A stretch of DNA of 14,699 nt from CAYMRB01 sp964392615. GTDB lineage: Bacteria; Planctomycetota; UBA8108. The notes beneath the pieces were generated by a model. It was not told the origin of the DNA. It searched no databases and saw nothing but the letters and a program-made list of their open reading frames with translations. How positions within the stretch are numbered: the stretch's first letter is position 1; each line of letters opens with the position of its first letter. The stretch is taken from assembly GCA_964392615.1 (NCBI GenBank), contig CAYMRB010000254.1:1-14699 (forward strand). The letters run 5' to 3'. Both the position numbers and the translations under genes were made by a program. This document shows, piece after piece, positions 8,678 through 14,699 of the stretch.

Positions 8678-9298
8678 TCAGTCCGTAGTTTCGCGCTGCC
8701 GCTCCGGCGGCGCGGTGGACGAATTCGCCGCGAGCCCGGCGACGCGCAGCACAAACTCGACGCGTTCCTCGACGGGGAGCCACGGCACGGCCACGGCGTA
8801 CGGGTGGAAGTGTGTCCAGGCTCGTTGCAGCGCCTCGTGGAGGCGGACGGCTTGCTCCGCGGTCTCGTCGCGGTAGCTGTTCGCCCCGTATTCGGGGTTG
8901 AGGTCGCACAGGAAGACGGTCCGATAACGGTCGCGGGCCGCCTCGCAGGCCGCGAGGAGCTCGGGGAAGGGCTCGAGGCCGGCGATCTCGAGGTATGCGA
9001 GGCCATCGACGACGCCGCGATCGGCGAAGGTCCGGGCGTCGTAGGCGCTGTCTCGATCGGCGAGAGCCGCGCGTTCGCGGGTCAGCTGGGCCGCCAGGAT
9101 CTCGCGTTGGAACGCGACCGGGTCGCTCTCCCGAAGCGGGCCCGTCCGCGGCGACTCGATCACGTCTTTCGCCGCCTCGGCGACGACGGCATGACCCCGC
9201 TGCGCCAACCCGTCGATCAGCGTCGTCTTGCCGGAACACGGGCCGCCCGAGAGCACGAAGAGAGCGGGGGTCGAAGCGCGGAGTCGGTCTGGAGACAT
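8678..9298 (-). CDS. P-loop NTPase, AAA_28/NadR-kinase-like
   Basis: A 206-residue cytosolic ATP-binding protein. The Walker A motif GGPCSGKTT spans residues 18-26 and follows a hydrophobic strand (LFVLS). A Walker-B-like strand TVFLCDLNPEYG comes later. The size and the pattern of P-loop, EAAKDVIES, FADRGVVDGLAYLEI and ELLAAC fit the AAA_28 family, which resembles the kinase part of NadR; the substrate is unknown. The ATG at 9298 places the P-loop near the N-terminus as usual. A much longer open frame runs upstream to 11218, but it is antisense to two real genes. It ends 10 bases before ptsP on the same strand, suggesting co-transcription; a functional link with PtsP is inference only. Confidence 0.85.
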   Translation of the reverse strand: MSPDRLRASTPALFVLSGGPCSGKTTLIDGLAQRGHAVVAEAAKDVIESPRTGPLRESDPVAFQREILAAQLTRERAALADRDSAYDARTFADRGVVDGLAYLEIAGLEPFPELLAACEAARDRYRTVFLCDLNPEYGANSYRDETAEQAVRLHEALQRAWTHFHPYAVAVPWLPVEERVEFVLRVAGLAANSSTAPPERQRETTD

Positions 9299-9457
9299 GA
9301 GCGGTGGCAGTCGAAAGCGTAAGTACGGACCCGTCCATCGCGAGGTTCTTGTTCTACCCGCGATTGCACGGTAGTTTGAGGGGAATCCTCCAGTGCGCCG
9401 GGAAGCCCTCCGGGGCTCGAGGGGCGAAACGACACGACCACCGCAAGGGAGTGGACC

Positions 9458-10177
9458 ATGTTCTCGCAGAACGAAGCCTATAGCTCCGGCCCGAGTTTGG
9501 CCGTCGCAGACGCCGCGGTGGCCGAGCGCGCCGCCTTCCTCCGCAGGACCTACACGCACCTGCTCGGGGCTGTTCTCGCCCTCGTGGCGATCGAGTTCGT
9601 GTTCTTCATGACCGGATTCGCCGAGAGCCTCGCGCGCACGCTTCTCGGCGGCCGCTTCACCTGGCTGATCGTGCTGGTCGCGTTCGGCGTTGTCAGCGGC
9701 GTCGCCAACCGTTGGGCCCACTCGGACACGTCCATCGGGACCCAGTACCTCGGGCTGGCCATCTACACCCTCGCCGAAGCGGTGATCCTCGCGCCTCTGC
9801 TGTTTATCGCGTCGGGCTTCCCCGATGTCATTCCTGCCGCCACGGTGGCGACGTTGCTGATCTTCGTCGCGCTGACCGCGTTTGTGCTCCTTACCGGAGC
9901 CAACTTCTCGTTCATGCGCGGGGCGCTGACGATCGGCGGGCTCGTCGCGATGGGGTTGATCGTGTGCTCGATCATCTTCGGGTTCAGCCTCGGCATCTTC
10001 TTCTGCTTCGCGATGGCCGGGTTCGCCGCCGGATACATCCTCTACTACACCTCGGCGGTGCTGCACGACTATCGCGCCGAACAGCACGTGGCCGCCTCGC
10101 TGGCGCTCTTCTCGTGCGTCGTGCTGCTGTTCTGGTACGTGCTGCGGATCGTGCTGTACTTCTCGTCGAGCGACTGA
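9458..10177 (+). CDS. Bax inhibitor-1/YccA family membrane protein
   Basis: A 239-residue integral membrane protein of the BI-1 family, members of which act as pH-sensitive calcium leak channels or modulate the FtsH protease (YccA). About seven membrane spans are visible, roughly at 34-53, 68-84, 97-118, 128-147, 155-175, 177-196 and 211-235. The end of the sixth span carries the family-typical YYTSAVLHDY with Asp204. In a gap-free alignment from memory with B. subtilis YetJ, Asp204 matches Asp171, while the partner Asp195 of the last span is replaced by Cys220. AAGGGAG at 9445-9451 lies 6 bases before the ATG and fixes the start. It diverges from the NTPase-ptsP pair and is followed by a strong hairpin, so it is probably a single-gene transcript. 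Confidence 0.9.
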   Translation: MFSQNEAYSSGPSLAVADAAVAERAAFLRRTYTHLLGAVLALVAIEFVFFMTGFAESLARTLLGGRFTWLIVLVAFGVVSGVANRWAHSDTSIGTQYLGLAIYTLAEAVILAPLLFIASGFPDVIPAATVATLLIFVALTAFVLLTGANFSFMRGALTIGGLVAMGLIVCSIIFGFSLGIFFCFAMAGFAAGYILYYTSAVLHDYRAEQHVAASLALFSCVVLLFWYVLRIVLYFSSSD

Positions 10178-10244
10178 TCCTGTCGGCGTCCGGCGTCCGG
10201 CGCTCGGAACGCGCAACCCGCTGACACCAATGCGGTCTGACACC

Positions 10245-10269
10245 CGGGCCGAGCACGCCGCTCGGCCCG
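10245..10269 (+). terminator. Strong hairpin, probable terminator of the Bax inhibitor-1 gene
   Basis: A perfect 10-base-pair stem, CGGGCCGAGC (10245-10254) with GCTCGGCCCG (10260-10269), has a 5-base loop ACGCC. It sits 68 bases after the stop codon and 56 bases before the next start. No T-run follows, which is common in high-GC genomes. A role as a leader structure of the downstream gene is the alternative. Confidence 0.55.
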
Positions 10270-10324
10270 AAAGCGTCGAGCCGGATCCTTCCGCCCGGCG
10301 CGCAGCCGCGACAGGACACAACCG

Positions 10325-12064
10325 ATGAGCGCCGCCGACGACTCGGCCGATAGGGTCTCGAACGACGGAATCCCGGAGCCCCAGGATCAGAATCCGGGCG
10401 CGGAGGATCGCTGCCGACGGGTGGCCGAGCACCTGGCGGAGCTCATCGAGCCCGATCCCGCCGGCTCCCTCGGCGCCGACGAGCGGGAGGAGCTCCTCGC
10501 CGAGATTCGCAACTGCCCTCGCTGCAGGGAGTTGCATCGAGCGTTCGCGGCGACGGTCGAGCTTCTCCGCACGCTGCCGCCGCAGCCCCTGCCGGAGACG
10601 TTCGCGTCGGACGTGCGCGCGGCGGTCCGGCGTGAGAGCGTCGGGGCCACGTCGCGCTGGCGAGGCGGCTTCGGCGGGCGCGCGCTGGTCGCCGCCGCGG
10701 TCGTCGTGATCGCGGCCGGCGGCGCGTGGATCGCGCTGTGGCGGGCGCGGCAGCCGGCGCCGGTGGTCGACATCGCCGGCGGCGCGGCGGCGGACGAGCC
10801 GCTCGGCGCCGCGGGCACCGCGGGCGCCGCAACCGGCGTGGGCGCCGAGCGCGAGAAGTCGGCGGGCGAAGCGCTCGTCGTCGCGAAGACGGCGGGCGTG
10901 ATCCACGGCGCGCCGGAGTACGCCGACAACGGTACGCTGGTCGCGATGCGCTACGAGCTCCCGGTCTGGGGGCCCGACGAGCGGCGAGCCGCGGAGCTCC
11001 TCGGGTCCCTCGCCGCTCGCTTCCGGCCTCCCGCCGCCCCCGCGGGGCGGCGCGGACCCGTCGAGCTCCGCGCGGATGACGATGTCGACGGCGCGGACGA
11101 CGATCGTGCGGGCGCCGGGGCACCCGCGATCGACCCGAGGGCCGCAGCGCTGGACAGCGACACGGGGTACGAGGAGCTGACGCTCGTCGTCTCGGCCGAG
11201 CAACTCGACGAGATCCAATCGGAGCTGAATCGCTACCTCGAGGCGCGGCGGGTCCGCTCGGCCGAGGTGCCGGCCGACTCCGTTTCCCCCGACGCGTCCG
11301 CAGCGACCGCCGGCGTCGCGAGCCGTGCCCGGCGCGCAGCGCCGACGACCGTCGAGAAGGGCGTCGGCGCGGACAACGAGTCGGACGACGCGGACGACGA
11401 GTCGGACGACGCGGACGCCGAGTCGGGCGACGCAGACGCCGAGTCGGGCGACGCAGACGCCGAGTCGGCCGACGCGAAGGCCGCGGTCGACCCGTCGACC
11501 GACGGCGCGACGCCTGCGCGGCCGAAAGACGAGTTGCGCGGCTCGAAGGCGAAGAAGTCGCGCGCTCGCAGCCTGGGGAAGGACCGGGGCGCCGCGCGGG
11601 CAGCCGACGCTCTCGACGGTGGTGTCGGGGCTGTCGCAGCGGACGAATCGGTCCCGCCTCGACGTCGCGCCCGTGGCCCCGGGACGATCGGAGCGGGGCC
11701 GCGCGCCGCACTGAAGCCTGGGGCGAAGCGGGCCGACTCGGGCGCCGCCCGCGGCGCGCGTGCGCTCGGGCGCGGACCGGAGTTCAAGGAGTCGCCCGCC
11801 GATGGGACCGGGCCGAAGGCCGCCCGCGACAAGGGGGCGGCGAAGTCGGACAGCGCGGCGCCGGTCGTCGTCGATCCTCCCGCCCCGGCCGACAAGCGCG
11901 CGGCGAGGTCGGACAGCGCGGCGCCGGTCGTCGTCGATCCTTCCGCTCCGGCCGACAAGCGCGCGGCTGTCGAGGCGCGCGCGGAGCCCCTGCGGCGGAA
12001 GGCCGCAGCCTCCGGTCCGCTCGTCCGGGTCGTCATCCGCCTGCGCCGGATCCCCTCGCGCTAG
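10325..12064 (+). CDS. Anti-sigma-factor-like membrane protein with low-complexity tail
   Basis: A 579-residue single-pass membrane protein. Residues 30-75 resemble the zinc-binding anti-sigma domain: Cys30, Cys64 and Cys67 (NCPRCRELH). The histidine expected four residues before the first Cys of the pair is Glu60; His71 or His36 might substitute. One membrane span lies at about 119-139 (ALVAAAVVVIAAGGAWIALW). The extracytoplasmic part has a plausible folded piece (VVAKTAGVIHGAPEY to YEELTLVVSAEQLDEIQSELN, about 185-300), then a long Ala/Asp/Arg-rich tail with two tandem repeats. It ends in a basic hydrophobic stretch, LVRVVIRLRRIPSR. An anti-sigma or similar signalling role is inferred. No sigma factor gene is adjacent on either side. 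AGGA at 10312-10315 is a modest ribosome site. The stop is 7 bases from that of the convergent rhomboid gene. Confidence 0.75.
   Translation: MSAADDSADRVSNDGIPEPQDQNPGAEDRCRRVAEHLAELIEPDPAGSLGADEREELLAEIRNCPRCRELHRAFAATVELLRTLPPQPLPETFASDVRAAVRRESVGATSRWRGGFGGRALVAAAVVVIAAGGAWIALWRARQPAPVVDIAGGAAADEPLGAAGTAGAATGVGAEREKSAGEALVVAKTAGVIHGAPEYADNGTLVAMRYELPVWGPDERRAAELLGSLAARFRPPAAPAGRRGPVELRADDDVDGADDDRAGAGAPAIDPRAAALDSDTGYEELTLVVSAEQLDEIQSELNRYLEARRVRSAEVPADSVSPDASAATAGVASRARRAAPTTVEKGVGADNESDDADDESDDADAESGDADAESGDADAESADAKAAVDPSTDGATPARPKDELRGSKAKKSRARSLGKDRGAARAADALDGGVGAVAADESVPPRRRARGPGTIGAGPRAALKPGAKRADSGAARGARALGRGPEFKESPADGTGPKAARDKGAAKSDSAAPVVVDPPAPADKRAARSDSAAPVVVDPSAPADKRAAVEARAEPLRRKAAASGPLVRVVIRLRRIPSR
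11378..11482 (+). repeat. Five tandem 21-base units in the anti-sigma-like gene
   Basis: Five in-frame 21-base units begin at 11378, 11399, 11420, 11441 and 11462. They encode seven-residue units of the type ESDDADD, ESDDADA, ESGDADA, ESGDADA, ESADAKA. Units 3 and 4 are identical, so the most recent duplication is there. The result is a highly acidic linker in the extracytoplasmic tail. Confidence 0.9.
11837..11962 (+). repeat. Two tandem 63-base units in the anti-sigma-like gene
   Basis: Two in-frame 63-base units (11837-11899 and 11900-11962) encode 21-residue units that contain SDSAAPVVVDP and end in APADKR. They differ at only a few bases (Lys to Arg and Pro to Ser changes), indicating a recent duplication. 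This repeat is unrelated to the 21-base repeat 350 bases upstream. Confidence 0.9.
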
Positions 12065-12077
12065 CGCGCAGCTAGCG
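12059..12077. terminator. Small hairpin containing both convergent stop codons
   Basis: Arms CGCTAGC (12059-12065) and GCTAGCG (12071-12077) with loop GCGCA form a 7-base-pair stem. It includes the TAG of the anti-sigma-like gene and the TAG (minus strand) of the rhomboid gene. It could act as a short bidirectional terminator; no T-run is present. Confidence 0.35.
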
Positions 12078-12986
12078 GCGCCGGTACTTCTTCGAGCTCT
12101 CCTCGAGGAATTGGCGCTCCTCGTCGGTCAAGCTCGCCATGCCCTCGGCGCTGATTTTCGCGAGGAGCTTGTCGACTCGCTCGGAGAGTCCGTCCGGAAC
12201 AGACGGCTCGTCGCGCGGCGGAGCCGACGGTCGCGGCTCGTCGTGCACGACGCGGAACGCCGAGCTCTCTGCCGATCGACGTCCGGAACGTCCCGGACCG
12301 CGCCGGCCGTCCAACCGCAGGAGAGGTGCCCAGAACGTCGTCCAGCGCAGATCGAAGCGCCGGAACGCGAAGCCGAACGCCGCGCCCGTCAGGTGGGCGA
12401 CGTGCGCGACACCAGTGCCGCCCTTCAGCATGCCGATGAGATCCATGCCGATGAACAGCACGCACAGCAGCCACAGCGGCGCGGGAATCGCGAAGAAGAG
12501 CAGGACTCTGCGGTGCGGATAGAACAGCGTGTACAGGACGACGATCGCCATCACCGACGCCGACGCGCCGAGGACCGGGGCCTCGTGGCCGGTGAGCTGC
12601 ATCACGACGACCTCGAGGAAGATCGCGCAGATCCCCGATGCGAGGTAGAGGAACCAGAAGTCCTTCCGCGTGTAGATCTGTTCGAGCTCACGGCCGAACA
12701 TCCACAGGAAGAACATATTGAAGGCGATGTGGAAGAGCGATTTCGGATCGTGCGCGAAGTTCGCGGTGACGAGTCGCCACACTTGCGGGAACGAGCCGCC
12801 GAAGAGGTCGGACGGACTGCACGCGAGCACTTCCGTCGTCAGATCGTAGCCCGAGCTCATCGCCACGAGCTGGAGGAGCCAGATCACGGCGTTGATGACG
12901 ATGATCGTGCCGACCGTCGTCCGCGCCCAGCGCTTGACGCCTTCCCCCGGATCCGGCCGGTAGTAATCGCGGTCGTAGATTCCCAT
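12072..12986 (-). CDS. Rhomboid family intramembrane serine protease (copy 1)
   Basis: A 304-residue membrane protease with the six-helix rhomboid core and a cytosolic tail. HIAFN (His86, Asn90) is the oxyanion-side motif. The catalytic Ser142 is in VLGASASVM and the catalytic His198 in VAHVAHLTGAAFG. The usual GASG is GASA here. About residues 268-304 (SERVDKLLAKI, SLTDEERQFLEESSKKYRRR) form a conserved tail like that called DUF6576 in other rhomboids. The next gene upstream on the same strand is a close paralogue with the same N-terminus (MGIYDRDYY against MGIHDREYY), insertions and tail, so the two arose by tandem duplication. A near-perfect extended -10 box ends 9 bases before the ATG, suggesting its own, almost leaderless transcript. 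It converges with the anti-sigma-like gene. Natural substrates are unknown. Confidence 0.92.
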   Translation of the reverse strand: MGIYDRDYYRPDPGEGVKRWARTTVGTIIVINAVIWLLQLVAMSSGYDLTTEVLACSPSDLFGGSFPQVWRLVTANFAHDPKSLFHIAFNMFFLWMFGRELEQIYTRKDFWFLYLASGICAIFLEVVVMQLTGHEAPVLGASASVMAIVVLYTLFYPHRRVLLFFAIPAPLWLLCVLFIGMDLIGMLKGGTGVAHVAHLTGAAFGFAFRRFDLRWTTFWAPLLRLDGRRGPGRSGRRSAESSAFRVVHDEPRPSAPPRDEPSVPDGLSERVDKLLAKISAEGMASLTDEERQFLEESSKKYRRR

Positions 12987-12995
12987 CGGGCCGCT

Positions 12996-13004
12996 ATTCT
13001 AACA
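12996..13004 (-). promoter_or_regulatory. Extended -10 promoter box before rhomboid copy 1
   Basis: On the minus strand the sequence reads TGTTAGAAT: TAGAAT (five of six to TATAAT) preceded by TG one base upstream. Nine bases separate it from the ATG at 12986. Transcription starting 6-7 bases downstream of the box would leave only about 2-3 untranslated bases, and no ribosome binding site is visible. Confidence 0.5.
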
Positions 13005-13061
13005 GCCCGCGGCGGGATCCGCGAAGGCCACGGCGTGTCGTGATTCGGGGCGCGACCGCCC

Positions 13062-13949
13062 TCACGGTCGCCGGTAGCGCGAGGCGTTCTCTTCGAGGAA
13101 GGAGCGTTCCTCGGCGGTCAAGCCTTCCATGCCGTCGACGTGGATCTTGTCGAGTAGCTCGTCGATGCGCTGCGAGATCGCGTCGCCCGGGCTGTCGCCG
13201 TCCGCCTCGGCCGTTTCGATCAGCCGCGGTCCGGGCCTCGCTCCGCGCTTCTCGGCGCGTCCGAGGCGGCGGCCCAGGCGCGAGATCGTCTCCCAGCGCA
13301 GGTCCCAGCGCCAGAACGCGAAGCCACACGCGGCGCCGACGAGGTGAGCGAAGCAGGCGACGCCCCCTTCGCCCGCGCCGAACGCACGCGCGACGTCCTG
13401 GAAGATGAAGAACGTGCACAGAGCCCACACGGGCAAGGGCAGGACGAAGAACAGGTAGATCCGCCGCGTCGGGAACAGGCACGTGTAGAGCACGACGATC
13501 GCCATCACGGCGCCGGAGGCTCCGAGGATCAGCGTCTGGCCGTTCCCGGTCAGCTGTTGCGAGACGACCTCGGCCGCGATCGCGAGAATGCCCGAGCCGA
13601 AGTAGAGCAGGCAGAAGTCCCGCCGGCCGAGCAGTTGCTCGAGGTCGCTGCCGAAGAACAGCAGGAAGATCATGTTCCCCGCCAGGTGCCACGGCGTCCG
13701 CCAGTCGTGGGCGAAGTTCGCGGTCAGGAGCTTCCAGACGTGGGGGAACCCGTCGAAGATGTCCGCCGGAGTGCACGCGAGGAATCGCGTCAGCGTTCCG
13801 CCGAGCACGGCGTCATCGCCGCGGATGAGGAGCTGGAGCACCCAGATGACGACGTTGGCCGCGATCAGCGTGCCGACGACCGACCGTCGTCTGAGCGAGA
13901 CTTCCCCGGCGCTGCGGAACTCGTAGTATTCGCGGTCGTGGATTCCCAT
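13062..13949 (-). CDS. Rhomboid family intramembrane serine protease (copy 2)
   Basis: A 295-residue rhomboid paralogue of the downstream gene. HLAGN (His88, Asn92), the catalytic Ser145 in ILGASGAVM and His202 in CFAHLVGAACGF are all present, so it should be active. Six membrane helices span about residues 23-212. The tail at about 259-295 (SQRIDELLDKI, GLTAEERSFLEENASRYRRP) matches that of copy 1. The start is placed at the ATG at 13949 (MGIHDREYY) rather than the in-frame start at 14000, because copy 1 begins with the matching MGIYDRDYY and the 17 extra residues look like noise. Its stop is 75 bases upstream of copy 1. Confidence 0.92.
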   Translation of the reverse strand: MGIHDREYYEFRSAGEVSLRRRSVVGTLIAANVVIWVLQLLIRGDDAVLGGTLTRFLACTPADIFDGFPHVWKLLTANFAHDWRTPWHLAGNMIFLLFFGSDLEQLLGRRDFCLLYFGSGILAIAAEVVSQQLTGNGQTLILGASGAVMAIVVLYTCLFPTRRIYLFFVLPLPVWALCTFFIFQDVARAFGAGEGGVACFAHLVGAACGFAFWRWDLRWETISRLGRRLGRAEKRGARPGPRLIETAEADGDSPGDAISQRIDELLDKIHVDGMEGLTAEERSFLEENASRYRRP

Positions 13950-14133
13950 GCGCCGTCCGAAACCACGGCTCCGACAGGAGCTGCGCGGGAAGAACTGCAC
14001 TAGCAGCCCGTTGAAGAAGTCGATCCGGCGCGGAAGCGGTCGTTTCGCCTCTGCACTCGGAGCACTTCTTCACCGGACTGCTGACTTGTACTGATAAGCC
14101 GTCCGCGGCAGCATCAGCGCGACGACATCGCAG

Positions 14134-14139
14134 TATTCT
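14134..14139 (+). promoter_or_regulatory. Possible -10 box before the tail-like gene
   Basis: TATTCT matches TATAAT at four of six positions and ends 11 bases before the ATG at 14151. No ribosome binding site is seen between them, so the transcript would be almost leaderless if this box is real. The remaining bases of the 201-base gap (13950-14150) hold nothing else I can support. Confidence 0.3.
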
Positions 14140-14150
14140 TCGGCTTTCTC

Positions 14151-14453
14151 ATGCAGACGGAACACCCCTTCGTCCTACCTCGCGGCTACTTGGCGCCCGA
14201 CGGTGCCGTGCACCGGGAAGGAACGCTGCGGCTGGCGCGCGCGGGCGACGAGATCGCTGTCCTCGACGATCCGCGCGTCCAGGCGAATCGAGCCTGGGCC
14301 GTCGTCGTCCTTCTCGCCAGAGTCATCACCCGGCTCGGACCGCTGGAGGGCGACGAGATCGACGCAGACGTGGTCGCCGAGCTGTTCAGCAGCGACTTCG
14401 CGTACCTCCAGGCGCGCTATCGCGAACTCAACGGCGTCGACCCGAGCTGCTAG
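14151..14453 (+). CDS. Phage tail assembly chaperone-like small protein
   Basis: A 100-residue protein resembling the phage tail assembly chaperone families (Mu gp41 / P2 gpE-like) that also occur in bacterial phage-tail-like clusters. The visible pattern is a short N-terminal strand region FVLPRGYLAPDGAVHREGTLRL, broken into FVLPRGYL and HREGTLRLA; then DDPRVQANRAWAVVVLLARVITRLG; then an acidic helical end with DVVAELFSSDFAYLQARYRELN. Such proteins assist assembly of a contractile or non-contractile tail tube. No other tail gene lies in the window, so it may be the edge of a prophage tail or contractile-injection locus continuing to the right, or a stray remnant. Its ATG lacks a clear ribosome site. 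It ends one base before the convergent partial gene. Confidence 0.7.
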   Translation: MQTEHPFVLPRGYLAPDGAVHREGTLRLARAGDEIAVLDDPRVQANRAWAVVVLLARVITRLGPLEGDEIDADVVAELFSSDFAYLQARYRELNGVDPSC

Positions 14454-14454
14454 G

Positions 14455-14699
14455 TCAGCGCGCCGCCAGCTCGCTCTCCATTTCGGAGACCACCGTGTCG
14501 ATTTCGCGGCGCGCGCTGCGATAGAAGTACTCGGCCCACGACCAGGCCGGGCTCTCGATGGGGCAGGTCGTCTCATCGGCGCTCGAGCCGTCCGGCGCGT
14601 CGACGTGGAGCGCCATGCCCGGAACGCGCGGCAGGATTTCCGCCACTTGGTCGAGGGCCTGACGGCGGACGCGGTCGACCACGCTGCGGAACCGCTCCG
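14455..14699 (-). CDS. Hypothetical protein, partial (runs off the right edge)
   Basis: C-terminal part of a minus-strand gene. The frame stays open to the window edge, giving about 80 residues ending SEMESELAAR. A GTG at 14682 could be a start, but the frame continues upstream with ERFRS, so the true start is probably outside. Features seen are a charged amphipathic N-terminal region (VVDRVRRQALDQVAEILPRV), a central HVDAPDGSSADETTC piece, an aromatic stretch SPAWSWAEYFYRSARREI and an acidic helix. I do not recognise the family. Plus-strand frames here are closed early, which favours this frame as the real one. It nearly abuts the convergent tail-like gene. Confidence 0.5.
   Translation of the reverse strand, partial: ERFRSVVDRVRRQALDQVAEILPRVPGMALHVDAPDGSSADETTCPIESPAWSWAEYFYRSARREIDTVVSEMESELAAR

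Noticed and set aside
8668..9006. N-terminal extension of ptsP by 113 residues
   Set aside because: The residues are a Ser/Arg/Pro-rich shadow of the overlapping NTPase gene, and a good ribosome site precedes the ATG at 8667.
10184..10204. Three 7-base GGCGTC-type repeats after the BI-1 gene
   Set aside because: They are short, imperfect and GC-rich; likely chance or minor slippage.
9299..11218. Minus-strand extension of the NTPase gene by 640 codons
   Set aside because: It runs antisense to the BI-1 and anti-sigma-like genes, and the translation is Arg/Gly/Asp-rich with no motif. The P-loop position favours the start at 9298.
11378..11482. CRISPR-like array
   Set aside because: The units are contiguous with no spacers and are in frame within a gene, so this is a coding tandem repeat.
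10443..11711. 422-codon minus-strand frame inside the anti-sigma-like gene
   Set aside because: It is Arg/Pro-rich mirror coding, and the repeats are in frame with the plus-strand protein.
11760..13043. 427-codon plus-strand frame across the anti-sigma-like and rhomboid genes
   Set aside because: It overlaps the end of one gene in another frame and is antisense to a rhomboid with catalytic residues; the Arg/Glu-rich product has no motif.
13950..14000. 17-residue N-terminal extension of rhomboid copy 2
   Set aside because: The paralogue begins at the matching MGIYDRDYY, and the extra residues have no counterpart there.

Overview
The window is a GC-rich bacterial chromosome segment with ten confident protein genes or near-complete genes and one partial gene at the right edge. 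The gene content suggests a Planctomycetota-like or similar environmental bacterium. Supporting this are a bile-acid-glucosidase-type GH116 enzyme with an extra beta-sandwich, two Tat-dependent exported proteins, rhomboids with a conserved cytosolic tail, and an anti-sigma-like membrane protein with a long low-complexity tail. The lineage is inferred from protein families only; no marker gene is present. No RNA gene, CRISPR array, transposase or integrase was seen, and no stretch over 300 bases lacks a gene (the largest gap is 201 bases, 13950-14150).

Left part (19-5259) looks like a small sugar or glycoside locus. A XylR/AraC-type regulator gene (minus strand) is followed on the same strand by a Tat-exported beta-propeller protein. 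Diverging from them is a large secreted GH116 glycosidase. The regulator is only 244 residues: it keeps the C-terminal part of the sugar-sensing lobe and the AraC DNA-binding domain but lacks the N-terminal half. The 155-base divergent region holds a clean 8-base inverted repeat and copies of a GTATCA-type motif, one of which recurs upstream of the propeller gene.

Middle part (5357-9298): msrP, the periplasmic molybdenum methionine-sulfoxide reductase, lies alone without its usual membrane partner msrQ. It converges on ptsP, a GAF-containing PTS Enzyme I of the nitrogen-PTS type. A small P-loop NTPase gene lies 10 bases upstream of ptsP and is probably co-transcribed with it.

Right part (9458-14699): a Bax-inhibitor-1/YccA membrane protein ends in a strong 10-base-pair hairpin. 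It is followed by an orphan anti-sigma-like membrane protein whose C-terminal half contains two different tandem repeats. Two tandem rhomboid protease genes on the minus strand clearly arose by duplication. At the edge, a small protein resembling phage tail assembly chaperones hints that a prophage tail or contractile-injection cluster may continue beyond the window, and a partial minus-strand gene of unknown function converges on it. No clearly new multi-gene system is visible. The best leads are the truncated regulator with its operator-like sites, the apparently reordered domain inside the GH116 enzyme, and the tail-like gene at the edge.
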